Below, piece after piece: positions 26,716 to 36,697 of a stretch of 64,000 nt of DNA. The position numbers were made by a program, and so were the translations under genes. The stretch covers positions 1,016,429 through 1,080,428 of the forward strand of contig RPFO01000256.1 in the NCBI GenBank assembly GCA_009746045.1, in the 5' to 3' direction. The stretch is from Mesostigma viride. Its lineage: Eukaryota; Streptophyta; Mesostigmatophyceae; Mesostigmatales; Mesostigmataceae. A model generated the notes under the pieces. That model was not told the origin of the DNA. It saw nothing but the letters and a program-made list of their open reading frames with translations, and did not search any database. How positions within the stretch are numbered: position 1 is the stretch's first letter; each line of letters opens with the position of its first letter.

Positions 26716-28464
26716 TTACCCCCGGCTGACAGGCCTACTGTTCCCCCTCCCCCCCAAATCCATAGGAACTAACCCCGAAGAAGACCCTGGCGGAAAAGCC
26801 ACTGCTGGAGGGTCACGAGGGATTGAAGAGGGTGCGGGAGCCTGATTATCATAGGGGAACCCTGGGGATCCTGTCTGCACAGCATTCAGCCTACTAGGGG
26901 TAGCTGAAGGAACGCGTCCTGAAGTGGGACGAATAGGAGCACGCTGAGGGGTACGAGGAGGGCGAGCGTCGGGATGAGGGGGAGCACCCGAAAGGAACTT
27001 GGGGCACTCACGTTTAAGATGACCTACTTCCTTACAATGATAGCAGGTGATATGAGAGACATCCAGAGCTGAAAGGTCAGTCACACAAATATCTAATTCT
27101 TCTACATAGGAGTTCTCCTCCTCAGGGGTAAGGCTAATATTATTAATACGGGAACGGGTAGGAAGAGAAGGCGTGGAGAAGAAATCTGCTACTCGTAAAA
27201 GATGCTGGCGCACATGCTTGAGGGGCAGGTCAGTAAAACGGTAGGCAGAGAACTGGCGCTTGACTTCACGCAATAAGGGTCTACTGAGGCCCTGAAGGAA
27301 GCGGGCACGTACTTCTGCACCCGACAAATCCCTAATTCGTACCATCTGGGCATCAAACTCTTTCATATATTCTTTGAAGGATTTGGTACCCTGCTGCAAG
27401 GTACCAAAGGCTAATCTATCCTGCCAATCTGCATCGGGAGGGACTAAATGGTTCTCTAAACGCTTAAACAATTCTGCTACAGAGTTTGGGTAGGCATGAG
27501 AGGCAAGAGACTCACACTGGATGAGGTTAGCAAGCTCAGGAGTAATGCAGGTAGTAAGATAATGAGGAACTAGTACAGCATCAGAGAGGCGCCACCTATT
27601 GTGGTTCTGCCAAGACTCTGTGTTCTGGGTGAGCAACATAATGAAAGTGAAAAACTGTTGAGGGGTAGACTTGACATCCAGCTTAGGAAGGTTGGCAAAG
27701 AGGGGAAGAGCAGGAGGCTTAGGGGGATTAGAAGAGTCAGTTTTTCCCATAGGGCCACTATCTTCCACTGCTACATAAGCGGGATAGAAGGAAGGGATAG
27801 GAAAAGTTTTGGGTAGGGGTCTAGAGGGAGCCACCGTTTCAGGATGGTGCCCATAGGAGAAGGGAACAGTATATTGCTCACGAAGAGAGGAGTAGGCAAA
27901 ATGATCATAATTCCTATCATCTAGGGGCATGGTACTGAAATCATTATTAACTTCTAAATCAGCCACACGGGTAGGGACCTGGGCAGCCTCATAGGCCGTC
28001 TCAGGGTAGGACCAGGAAGCAGGTGGGTAAAAGGGAACTGCACTAGGGCGCCCAGAAGGGCCGACAGGGGCAGAGGTACGACCCGTGTTAAAGGCAGGCA
28101 TGGAAGGCACAGGGTGGGAAGGAGGCCTAGAAGCATTGTTAGTTAGTGAGGACCTGCTGGAGGGGTGAGCCAAGTTTGCAGAAGGGGCAGGGGCCTGGTT
28201 CACAGCAAAAGAGGGTTCATCACTAAATCTGACTTGTGAGATACGTTGTTCATAGGTAGGTGGGGTGATTGAGGGACGACGGCGACCACCAGCAACAGGA
28301 GAAGGAGGTGAGGTACGCAGAATACCTTGAGGAGTGAGATGGTGTACCGTTTCCAAGGAGTCCCGTCGGTTACCACGAGTATTGTTAGTGTTATTATTAT
28401 TAGTAGTAGTAGTATTATTATTATTGGTAGGTATAGGCGACATATCTCCACCCACTGGATCCAT
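26716..28464 (-). CDS. gag: Chromovirus Gag
   Basis: An intact 582-residue frame. An Asn/Thr-rich start and a Pro/Ser-rich region precede the capsid-like part (about residues 245-430), which carries LPKLDVKSTPQQFFTFIMLL, WQDRLAFGTLQQGTKSFKEY and VRARFLQGLSRPLLREV, typical of Retrotrans_gag. A single CCHC zinc knuckle has Cys474, Cys477, His482 and Cys487 (CYHCKEVGHLKREC). The last 90 residues are Pro-rich. Gag forms the cytoplasmic particle and packages element RNA. The start MDPVGG is the first ATG. Near the end a run of eight G (about 26747-26754) could support the shift into pol. Confidence 0.92.
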   Translation of the reverse strand: MDPVGGDMSPIPTNNNNTTTTNNNNTNNTRGNRRDSLETVHHLTPQGILRTSPPSPVAGGRRRPSITPPTYEQRISQVRFSDEPSFAVNQAPAPSANLAHPSSRSSLTNNASRPPSHPVPSMPAFNTGRTSAPVGPSGRPSAVPFYPPASWSYPETAYEAAQVPTRVADLEVNNDFSTMPLDDRNYDHFAYSSLREQYTVPFSYGHHPETVAPSRPLPKTFPIPSFYPAYVAVEDSGPMGKTDSSNPPKPPALPLFANLPKLDVKSTPQQFFTFIMLLTQNTESWQNHNRWRLSDAVLVPHYLTTCITPELANLIQCESLASHAYPNSVAELFKRLENHLVPPDADWQDRLAFGTLQQGTKSFKEYMKEFDAQMVRIRDLSGAEVRARFLQGLSRPLLREVKRQFSAYRFTDLPLKHVRQHLLRVADFFSTPSLPTRSRINNISLTPEEENSYVEELDICVTDLSALDVSHITCYHCKEVGHLKRECPKFLSGAPPHPDARPPRTPQRAPIRPTSGRVPSATPSRLNAVQTGSPGFPYDNQAPAPSSIPRDPPAVAFPPGSSSGLVPMDLGGRGNSRPVSRG

Positions 28465-28569
28465 CTTTAATTAAGTAAAGGAATAGGAATCTAGATGAAA
28501 GCAACAAAGGAAAAAGGAAAAACCTTGAAGGTCTGAAGCAAGAACAAAATTAAAATCAATCCTTTTTAA

Positions 28570-29918
28570 CCCATACTCCGTCAAGTGTATCCATTTGGAT
28601 ACACTTGCACCCCCCGCCACGTGGCAAAATATTGCGCGAGCGCCGCGCCATCGGGTACGGATGTAAGTGGTCAGACAACTCGGGACAGACCCAATGTGAA
28701 CGTAAATGCATAGGTTGGTGGGATAATTGCGCCATAGCCACCTAAATACCACGTTGCCAGGCTGTGCCATCACGTGACTTTTGCTAACATTTTTGACCGT
28801 TGCGCGCGCGGATAGCGAGATATGGCTGTCAACGTGCCATTTGGTGGAAATTCGGGGTTCCGCAGCTTGAAATGTGTCAGATGATGACCCCTGAACGATG
28901 ATGCATTATGTTGGTTCGTCAAGAATTATCAGATTCACGGAACTGTGAAAATACGCAGTGGTTATTATCTCTGTCTTGGTCGCCACCATCAGAAGAGACG
29001 TCCCGTTTGGTATCGCCGGTTTCTTTTTGGTTTCTTGGTAGCTTCTTTCCGCCTGGGCCTTACATTGTTTTACGGAAGTCCGCTGCGCACCATCTGCTGG
29101 GAACGTCGACGCGTTAGACGTCATCTTTGCATAGATAAATCAACATGGTAATGATGACGGATGCATGGATAGAGCGGCTATGGCTGCCTGTGCCACTAGC
29201 ATCAGTATCCGGGACGTATGAGCATGTCGGCCAGCGGAACCCGGCCAGGTCGTGATCGAGGCAGGTACGGCGATTCGTTTCCGTGTTGGTTGCATGGAAA
29301 CTCGTACGTTCATACATGTCTGATGGTGGATATATTAGTGGTAATTGCAACTGCCTTCCATGCCTGCTCAAGGAGGGGTATTAGCCATTATGTTGCACAG
29401 TTTGTGGCATTTCTTGGGGGGATACCGTTCAGTGAGTGTCAGGTGGCTTCATATTTGTATTCCAGCATATTTGGCAGTCTATTGTGGTCAATTATATTGC
29501 ATCATTGTATGGCATGGCATAGTTGGCTGTTTGCGCGCGCGTAAGCCACACACGTAAACGCGGGCATGGTATGGGTCAAATGGGCTATCCGGGTAGTTTG
29601 ACCAAAGGAAAGCACCATTGGACTATCCAACTAAATTGTCCAATGTTGGGTTTGAGGTTTCTGACCCTCCCCTCAGTAGAAGGGGGGGGGGTATACTTTT
29701 TCTTGGCACAAAATGATCGTCTTTTGGCTCACTTTGACTGAAGGTATCATCCAAAGGACTAATTAGACTAATGATATTATTGCATATTATGAAAGCCCTT
29801 GAAGTGTAGATACTCCTAGCATCTTGGTTGGGGGTATTTGGAGTTGTGGTCTATGAGTTATGATTTTTGGCAATTTTAGGGGTCTGAAAGTGCCAAAAAT
29901 GGCCCGACGGAGTATGGG
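28570..29918. mobile_element. piggyBac-like element flanked by TTAA, non-autonomous
   Basis: The ends are TTAA-CCCATACTCCGTC and its inverse GACGGAGTATGGG-TTAA (TTAA at 28566-28569 and 29919-29922). A TTAA target and CCC-starting termini are characteristic of piggyBac. The 1.35-kb interior has no recognisable transposase. It sits in the chromovirus leader, just upstream of gag. Confidence 0.7.
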
Positions 29919-29922
29919 TTAA

Positions 29923-30820
29923 CAACAGTAATGGATGGGGAACCAAACTCCAAAGTGAGAGGAGTATCTGAGGCAGATGCAGATGCAGCCCGTTTAGGGG
30001 GAGAAGAAGGAGGGGTAGCAAAGACTAGAGCTTCTACGGGAGTGTTGAACAATTAAGGTATTGGAGGAACGATCTTTCCAATCATAAAGGAATGTTGTAT
30101 TAAAGACACATTACTTTCAATTGTTCCGAGCTCCACAAACCCCGGACTCCATGGCTGGGGTCCAGTGGTATAAATTACGTGAGAACTGGAGCATCGTGCA
30201 CAAGTGCATCACTTTTGTCCTAGAGGTATGAGTGGCGGCTGAGCACTTTTGACCGTCGATATAAAAATCTACGGCTCATACAACACAAGTGCGGAGTACC
30301 ACATGTGCCGGCGCTCACACTGGTAGGTGACGCGGCGTACCAAAAACAGGACTAGTAGAATGCAATGTATGACATGCTGGAGCAAAGTCGCAGCGCCTCC
30401 AAGGCAGCATCAAACATAGAAAGTGTGGCGCAACGCGCCTACACAGAGGTACACTTTTCTCTGACACGGTACAGTCCAAAGTACTGCGCGAAGCGCGGAT
30501 CCCTTTTGGCATCACAACGGCTAGTAGTCTGAGACACAAACGGCCCAGAACATAATTCAAGGTAAGGAAAACGCACAAGTCCAAAAGCCGCATAAACAGA
30601 CAAGCAGACGAAAAAGATTCCGTCGAACATATCGGAATAAAAGATATTCCGTCGGGCTCTCTGATACTAGGCCCTCACAGTATCTTGGGCATCAGAAACG
30701 CAGCACTAAAAATTCGTAGCACGAATTAAATAGCCTGGATAAAAATCCATATTAGTCATCCCACTAATTCGGCTAACTGACAGCCAGAAAAAAAACTAGT
30801 GCCAAGACTACCTTGGCCCA
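29923..30820. other. Chromovirus leader between gag and the small 5' ORF
   Basis: No intact gene is seen. A short minus-strand stretch at 30055-29923 reads as plausible protein (FNTPVEALVFATPPSSPPKR then SDTPLTLEFGSPSITVV) but is bounded by stops, so it may be a remnant of leader coding sequence cut by mutation. Confidence 0.4.
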
Positions 30821-31096
30821 CTACGGCTGACAGGGAGGACGACCATGAGGAATAGGGCGTACATGCAGGCCTAAATCTGTTTGACTATGATCTATAAGGA
30901 ACTGCTGAGCTTCTTCGAAGGACATAAATTTCTTATACCTAATTACGTTGTATACACGATTCTGAACGAGTTTCCTAGCGTCGGACCAAGAAAGGAAAAT
31001 GGAGGACCATTGAGGCGTGATCACTACGTAATATTTAGCTAGACTATTATCGCTAGAAGAATGGGAAGGAGCAGTAAAAGATCGCCGCTGGCTCAT
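30821..31096 (-). CDS. Small ORF with RNase H1-type hybrid-binding (viroplasmin) domain
   Basis: A 91-residue frame lies in the chromovirus leader, upstream of gag. After a Ser-rich start, residues about 20-70 read KYYVVITPQWSSIFLSW, then the basic segment NVIRYKKFMSFEEAQQFL. This is the pattern of the hybrid-binding domain at the N-terminus of eukaryotic RNase H1 and of the caulimovirus viroplasmin family (K-Y-Y/F-A-V, a W two strands later, RYKKF, then an EEA-FL helix). In RNase H1 the domain binds RNA/DNA hybrids. Here it is separate from the RNase H domain in pol. It lies wholly between PBS and gag, so it belongs to the element. A role in handling the element's hybrid is inference. Confidence 0.7.
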   Translation of the reverse strand: MSQRRSFTAPSHSSSDNSLAKYYVVITPQWSSIFLSWSDARKLVQNRVYNVIRYKKFMSFEEAQQFLIDHSQTDLGLHVRPIPHGRPPCQP

Positions 31097-31606
31097 GGTA
31101 ACGCACCTGGTAGGTCTTGAGTAGTCAAATGAGGAGAACGAGGAGAAGGCGACTTATCTCGGGTGTCTGAAACCGAACCAGATTGACGACGCACGCAGGG
31201 ACGAGGTTTCCAGCGCCAGGTGGTCGTAAGTATCCGGTTTCAAGAATTCTGCGTCTGGCGATGGGTCGTCTAAATACAAAGCAGGCAAGAATGCAGAAAA
31301 AGTGTAATCTACGAGACGCTAGTCGTCTCTCTAACGTAGAACCAAAACCATCACCTATCTACGACAGTAGGCAACATGTCGCAGGAAAACAAAACGAGGG
31401 AAAGGAGCTATCTATAAAAGGATTTTCCGCTTCGAGCAGGTCTATCTTCTAGGCGAGGCGTGTCCCGAATCGGGCAGCACTACCCCCCCAGCTTGCAGGC
31501 GACCCGCCCATTACCTGTCAAGTAGGTGTCGTCTTCATTTTCCCGGACGCGGAAGGGTTGATTCAATGACGTATGTTGCAGGGGATCGTCGTCTCGCTCT
31601 CTACCT
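31097..31606. other. Chromovirus leader between PBS and the small ORF
   Basis: About 500 bp with no convincing frame. It lies between the primer-binding site and the hybrid-binding ORF and is presumably the untranslated leader with the packaging signal. Confidence 0.4.
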
Positions 31607-31613
31607 AAAATTC

Positions 31614-31624
31614 CTCCGATACCA
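31614..31624 (-). promoter_or_regulatory. Primer-binding site, initiator tRNA-Met type
   Basis: One base inside the 5' LTR the minus strand reads TGGTATCGGAGG. The complement of the 3' end of initiator tRNA-Met is TGGTATCAGAGC, giving 10 matches of 12. This is the usual primer of many Ty3/gypsy and copia elements. Confidence 0.75.
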
Positions 31625-31625
31625 T

Positions 31626-34330
31626 TGTTACGCCGCAAGCCTCGGCCGCCACCTCTACCTCTACCTGTCCTGATGCTACCTAGGCTAGTAAGGCCGCCTC
31701 TAGTTAAACCCCTAGCGAAAGACGAACGAGACGATCCAGATCTCAATGCATCTACATATTTGCTGAGCTTCGCTCATTTTATATATGACGCGTGGACGGG
31801 CTCAAAGGGGACCGACCTGCCGTAGGTAGCGTAAGACTAGCGCTTGTCACGAGGGTACTGCACCGGCCGGCCCTTTTTGTGCCTAGGCTGAGTGTGGTTC
31901 CGGAGTGCAGGCCTAGGTAGCTTCTAACGTACGTCACTAGACCTTGTTACCTGCGCCAGCCGCCAGGCGTGGCGCAACTGTGATTGGCAGTCAGTACACC
32001 TTGTACCTGCGCCAGCCGGCAGGCCTGCGTGGCGCAATGTGAATGATAGTCAGTATTTAGAGTGGTGTAGGGGACGTAGGGAGGCCTCTTTTCAGCTTCG
32101 CAACTTGATCCCAGCATTTGCTGGCAAGGTCGGCTGGCCGCTATGGCGGCTGCGCTGAATGTAAGACGATGCTATCGGCCTCTCCGGGCGTGGAGAGGCC
32201 TGGAATAAAGGTCATTATGTTCACCACCCACCGTTACAGGCCACGGTAATGGTTGTTGGGTGGGGGGCTCTACGTTTTGAGTAAAATGGTGTGATTTCCG
32301 GCGCTGGGCCCACTGACGATTCCCCTCTACCCCTGGGTGCGGCAAGCGGCTTCCTGACACTGGGGAAGCTGCGATTTTAGTCGGACAACGTCAGGGAAGG
32401 AGCCATACAGGCCAGGGCCAGCGGCTACGGTGGAAAGAATCACAGGTGGAGGCGAATCTGCCTTAAACGTGGAGATGGCTAGCGCGGGGTGCCAGGGTAG
32501 CCCATAACTGCCAGGAGCCTGACAGCGGACCCGATCTTTCGGCCTGTGGCCAGACGGGAGTTTCGGGGAGGATGCGGGGCTGGAGCGAATCTTGGTGGGA
32601 GGAGCGCGCTCTTCATCATCGCCCAGTTTTTCAGCAAAGAATGTTCGCCTGGCGGGGCTGAAATTCTTGCTGTTTTATCGCCTTGTTTTTATCCTGTATG
32701 ATGCATTATAGGAAAAGCGATAAAGAGTGCGGTTCAGCCAGGGGGGCATATCTATGCCATAAAAAAATTTCCTACAACAACACAAGCCCTGGTCAGGGCC
32801 TTGGCTAAGCAGTTTCCAAGCCAAGGCCTTGGTAGGGTAGAGGGCCTATCGCCACAAAGGTTTCAATGCCGGGAAATCCCAGCCTCGGGGGTGGGGCTGG
32901 TGATGGGTCCTGGGCTTGTGAGAGACGGTCCGGGGGCGTAAGGCCTAATGAGCAGCCGGTGGAAACCGCCCCCCTAACGGGGGAACGACATGGGTGCCGC
33001 CCTGCGTCCGCCGGGAAACCGTAGCGGCCACACGGGGGCGGCAGTACAGCCGTGGCAGCGTGCAGGAGGGGGGCCATGGGCGGAAAGAAAATCGGCACCA
33101 AGGTTGGCGACAGCCTTGGTGGCCAGGAAGGAGGTGTGGGGGCAACACCTTGTGTTCGAGTATGCTGGGCCCCCAGCATGGTGCTACAATAACCAACTTG
33201 ATAAGGATGTGCACTGAGTTTGAAGGTGTGGTATAGGCTGTCCGTATAAAGCCTAGCACACAAAAATGTAAAATAAATGTTTCTCTTGGTGGGAAGGAAC
33301 TCCAATGGACCAAAAACAAGAAATGTATTTGCTGAGCTTCGCTCATTTTATATATGACGCGTGGACGGGCTCAAAGGGGACCGACCTGCCGTAGGTAGCG
33401 TAAGACTAGCGCTTGTCACGAGGGTACCGTGCACCGGCCGGCCCTTTTTGTGCCTAGGCTGAGTGTGGTTCCGGAGTGCAGGCCTAGGTAGCTTCTAACG
33501 TACGTCACTAGTAGACCTTGTTACCTGCGCCAGCCGCCAGGCGTGGCGCAACTGTGATTGGCAGTCAGTACACCTTGTACCTGCGCCAGCCGGCAGGCCT
33601 GCGTGGCGCAATGTGAATGATAGTCAGTATTTAGAGTGGTGTAGGGGACGTAGGGAGGCCTCTTTTCAGCTCCCACCCACCCACCCACGCTGCTAAGAGG
33701 GGCAACACCTTGTGTTCGAGTATGCTGGGCCCCCAGCATGGTGCTACAATAACCAACTTGATAAGGATGTGCACTGAGTTTGAAGGTGTTGTATAGGCTG
33801 TCCGTATAAAGCCTAGCACACAAAAATGTAAAATAAATGTTTCTCTTGGTGGGAAGGAACTCCAATGGACCAAAAACAAGAAATGTATGTGCTACTGTAA
33901 TACGCCATAAGCCATTTAACCAAACCCGTTTACTCCAGGAATAGAGGAAGGAAACACAACTACACTGCCGTGACCCAAGCTAATATGTGTTAATTCATTT
34001 AACACACGCCGAGTGACCACACAAGGAGTGGAACGTGCAGTAAATGGTCACCAACGGTCCAACAGGCTCGGGCCGACCTGGCCCTCGCCTGCAGAAACAC
34101 AGAAACACAGGCAGGTGCACAGATGCACGCTGGTCCACTACATTCTACCGAAGGATAAGGACCACTAATAAAGTATACGCGGCGCGGCGCCCAAAGGCAC
34201 CCAATATACCACAGTACTGTTACGAGGACAATCATGTCCCCAGCTAGAACTACACGTAAACCTAAGAACAACCGAGGCCAAGGACCTAATTTACGTCCGT
34301 AACTACAACGAATTGTTACGCGACGTAACA
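31626..34330 (-). repeat. 5' LTR, split by a tandem insertion
   Basis: The LTR halves are 33889-34330 and 31626-31759, about 576 bp together. They are nearly identical to the 3' LTR. The split is at a TAT trinucleotide. Confidence 0.92.
31760..33888. mobile_element. Tandem pair of an unclassified element in the 5' LTR
   Basis: Two copies lie head to tail, 31760-33325 and 33329-33885. Each starts TTGCTGAGCTTCGCTC, ends ACCAAAAACAAGAAATG and is followed by TAT, which also precedes the first copy. The second copy has only the first 350 bp and last 190 bp of the first, joined by a short CCCA repeat; the first has about 1 kb more in the middle. An internal duplication of a CTGCGCCAGCC-containing block lies near 31950-32040 and 33520-33610. 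There are no inverted termini and no coding capacity I can support. Confidence 0.65.
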
Positions 34331-34335
34331 CCAAT

Positions 34336-34620
34336 AAGATTGGAGACTCGATGGCACTGACAGTCATCACTGCGCAGGCAGTGACAGCGGTCAGCGTCGG
34401 GCTGGAGCGTGCGGGCGTTGAAGGTGGCGATGACCAAGGGCGCGCGTTGACCGAAAAGGGGGGTGCAGGCGGGGGTGGGGGCGGAGATGGAGCAGCTAGG
34501 GTGGTGATGGGGGTGGGGGTGGAGGTGGTGGGGTAGGGGGGGCGGGGTGGGGACTTATGCTTTCAATCACCGTTTCGATTCTTCCTGCCAACGCGTCGAG
34601 GCGACGCCGACGGTTGGCTC
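34336..34620 (-). pseudogene. LINE-A ORF2, start of the APE endonuclease
   Basis: On the minus strand a frame reads ALVIATFNARTLQPDADR, where the Asn in TFN is the first catalytic block of APE endonucleases. It runs to SNLIG at the CCAAT duplication and continues at 16753. Upstream (34621-34843) is a low-complexity Pro-rich part and the ORF1-ORF2 junction. Confidence 0.85.
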
Positions 34621-34843
34621 AGGTGGCCAGGTAGATCGAATGAGTCTGCGTCTGCACGCGTAAGAAATGCGTGCAGTCTGAGGAGGTTTCGGAGGCGGCC
34701 GCGCGAGGCGGGGCGAACCTGGCTCACTGCCGACCCGTTGCTTTCTCTCCGACAGCCCGAGGGCTGCGAAGGCAAAGGGGCGGGAAGGGGAGTTAGGCAG
34801 ATCCCACTGCTATAGCCGCGGAGCCGCGGGGCCGCGAGCGTCG

Positions 34844-36342
34844 TCATTGATAGGAGAGAAGGGTTCGCAGCGCGGGCTCCGGCTCAGGTGCAAAGTGAAC
34901 GAATTTATTAGGGGGACGGCCAAGCCTGGCAGCCATACCTGAGCAGTGAAGTTGCCCCGGCGGATCCCCACACGTGCTGGGGAGCAGGTGACCGTCGATG
35001 CCGGTGGCGATGGCGGTGACGGCGGGGGCCGAGCAGGGGGCTGGCCGGGGCGCTGGCACGGCGGTATCCATGGGGGTCGCCGTCATTGGAGGAAGGTCCT
35101 GGCCGTTAATGCGGACGATGAAGACGCCATTAAAGAGGCGGGCATAGATGCTGCACCGTACTAGTTGCGGGTTGGCCTGCTTGGCTGCCCGAGCCTCGTG
35201 GACCTCCGGCCGGTTCAGGGCGGCAGCTCGGGCCTCAAGCTGCTCCGGGGTATAGTAATCGTCGATGCTCAGTTGGGTATTGTGGAGGTTCCGGCGGGCC
35301 TTCTGCACCTGCAGTTTGTCCTCCTTAATTGCGGTGGAATTCCACCAAGACAGGGGCGGTGGGGCCGCCGAGCCGTCGTGCCGTTTTGATGACGACGCTT
35401 GGGGCCACGCCGAGCTTCCCCAGCCAGGAAGGGGTCGCCCCGGAGGTAGGTGCCCAGGCGTGCATCGTTGACGTTCGAGGGGACGCCACGTACCACAATA
35501 CTGCATGAGCGAATGGGTTCGTGCATAGCATCCCATGTGCTGGCCTTGACGGCTGTTTTGATTTCGTTGATGAGCTCCGTAGGGTTCTGAAGCGTGGCGG
35601 CATATAGGTGGTCTTGGCAGGAGTTATGGAGGCGGCAAGTTGTTGCTGGAGCTGGTGGAGGAGCTGCTGCTGCTGCTGCAGTCCTGCTGCAATGTGGGTG
35701 ATGGCGGAGTGGATGGAGGTGTCGGCGTGTGAGGAATGGGCGTGGTGGGTGGCAAGGTGGTTGTGGACAGGGTTGAGGGCAGCGTTGAGGAGGGAGGGGA
35801 GGTGATCGAAGTGCTCAGGTATTGACGACTTGCTTGGCGGTGATGCCGATGGCGGCAGCAACAGTGGGGTCGGTTCCCAGGTCCAGAGAGGCCATGACAA
35901 AGCGCTCAAGGGCGCTGTCGGAAAGACGGGAGCACGTCCACCAGGCTGCGAGGCAGAGGTCGGTGTCGTCGGGGTTGTCGTGGGGAAAGTCCGACAGGTG
36001 GGTAACCTGTTGGTTGCAGTCCCGGATCTCGCACTTTTTCTCGGCAGCCAGGTGCAGGATGGTGAGGGCGGCAGCTCAGGACAGGCGCTGATGATGGCGT
36101 TAAGGCCTGGCCATTTGCCAGGTAAAAATGCAGCAGCTTCCTCGGCAGAAACTGAAGGCCTCCTCGCGGGTATCCATGGCAGGGTCGCTGTTCGGCGGAG
36201 CGGTGGAGTGGAGCGGCTGGATGCTGACAGTGGCGTCCGGCATAGCGTGCAAGGGTGTTTCCAATGACGCCATGGCTTCATCAGCGAGTTGGTGCAGGGC
36301 CGCGGACGCTTGTGATTGCTGGGATGAGTCGTATTCCGCCAT
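34844..36342 (-). pseudogene. LINE-A ORF1, L1-type, frameshifted
   Basis: Starting at MAEYDSSQQSQASAALHQL (36342), the coding sequence passes through three frames. A Gln-rich coiled stretch (GLQQQQQLLHQLQQQL, about 35690) precedes an RRM-like block (PIRSCSIVVRGVPSNVND, about 35510). The AxRLG-type block APSVVIKTARRLGGPTAPVL follows, then LQVQKARRNLHNTQLSIDDYY and the C-terminal domain VRCSIYARLFNGVFIVRING. This is the order seen in L1-like ORF1 proteins, which bind element RNA. Frame changes near 36120 and 35380 make it a pseudogene, or reflect indel errors. It shares layout but little sequence with the ORF1 at 11331-12716. Confidence 0.7.
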
Positions 36343-36357
36343 ATCGAGAGTGAAAAA

Positions 36358-36695
36358 CAGCGATATTTGCTGGGCAGGGCGGTGCCGGTATCTTCGGAAA
36401 TATTGAGCGATAGCTGTAGAAAATTATATCAGCGTGTTCGTCTTCAAAAGACGAGTCTAATGCGACCAACCCGATGAAATTTCATGGCCGGAGTCAAAAG
36501 TTATGAGCATTCTCGTATATTGCAACAGCGATATTTGCTGGGCAGGGCGGTGCCGGTATCTAGCTTCGGAAATATTGAGCAATAGCTGTAGAAAATTATA
36601 TCAGCGTGTTCGTCTTCAAAAGACGAGTCTAATGCAACCAACCCGATGAAATTTCATGGCCGGAGTCAAAAGTTATGAGCATTCTCGTATATTGC
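36358..36695 (-). repeat. Two tandem 5'UTR monomers of LINE-A
   Basis: Units 36358-36524 and 36525-36695 are near-identical, differing by a 4-base TAGC insertion and a few substitutions. Each carries one CGTCTT-N3-AAGACG hairpin. Tandem 5' monomers act as promoters in several LINE families, such as mouse L1; that role here is inference. Confidence 0.75.
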
Positions 36696-36697
36696 AT

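Larger units (their letters stand above)
16754..34330 (-). mobile_element. Ty3/gypsy chromovirus, complete with both LTRs
   Basis: The LTRs begin TGTTACG and end CGTAACA, and the element is flanked by CCAAT (16749-16753 and 34331-34335). Order on the minus strand: 5' LTR (split by a later insert), PBS, small hybrid-binding-domain ORF, leader (with a piggyBac-like insert), gag, protease-RT-RNase H, integrase with chromodomain, extra 3' ORF (with a hAT-like insert), polypurine tract, 3' LTR. Without its inserts the element is about 11.6 kb, large for the group. The LTRs differ by only about 3 bases outside the insertion, so integration was recent, although pol already has several frameshifts (or the assembly has indel errors). 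Confidence 0.92.
10645..36697 (-). mobile_element. APE-type LINE (here LINE-A), split by three nested insertions
   Basis: Order on the minus strand: 5'UTR monomers (36695-36358), L1-type ORF1 (36342-34844), APE endonuclease start (34620-34336), chromovirus insertion, rest of the endonuclease and linker (16753-15328), palindromic insertion, reverse transcriptase (14465-12891), ORF1-only insertion, and 3' end (10880-10645). Each junction rejoins exactly when the insert and one target duplication (CCAAT, GGGTC, CTCCAT) are removed. What remains is about 5.6 kb, a normal LINE length. Endonuclease and RT motifs place it among APE-carrying LINEs, and the TYGAETW C-terminus recalls RTE-like elements. 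The coding parts also contain independent frameshifts, so it is an old, dead copy. Confidence 0.85.

Noticed and set aside
29923-30060. In-frame TAA before a protein-like stretch in the chromovirus leader, as a hint of TAA reassigned to Gln
   Set aside because: RPL27A, mS35, gag and the coiled-coil gene read well with the standard code, and the stop is better explained by decay of the leader.
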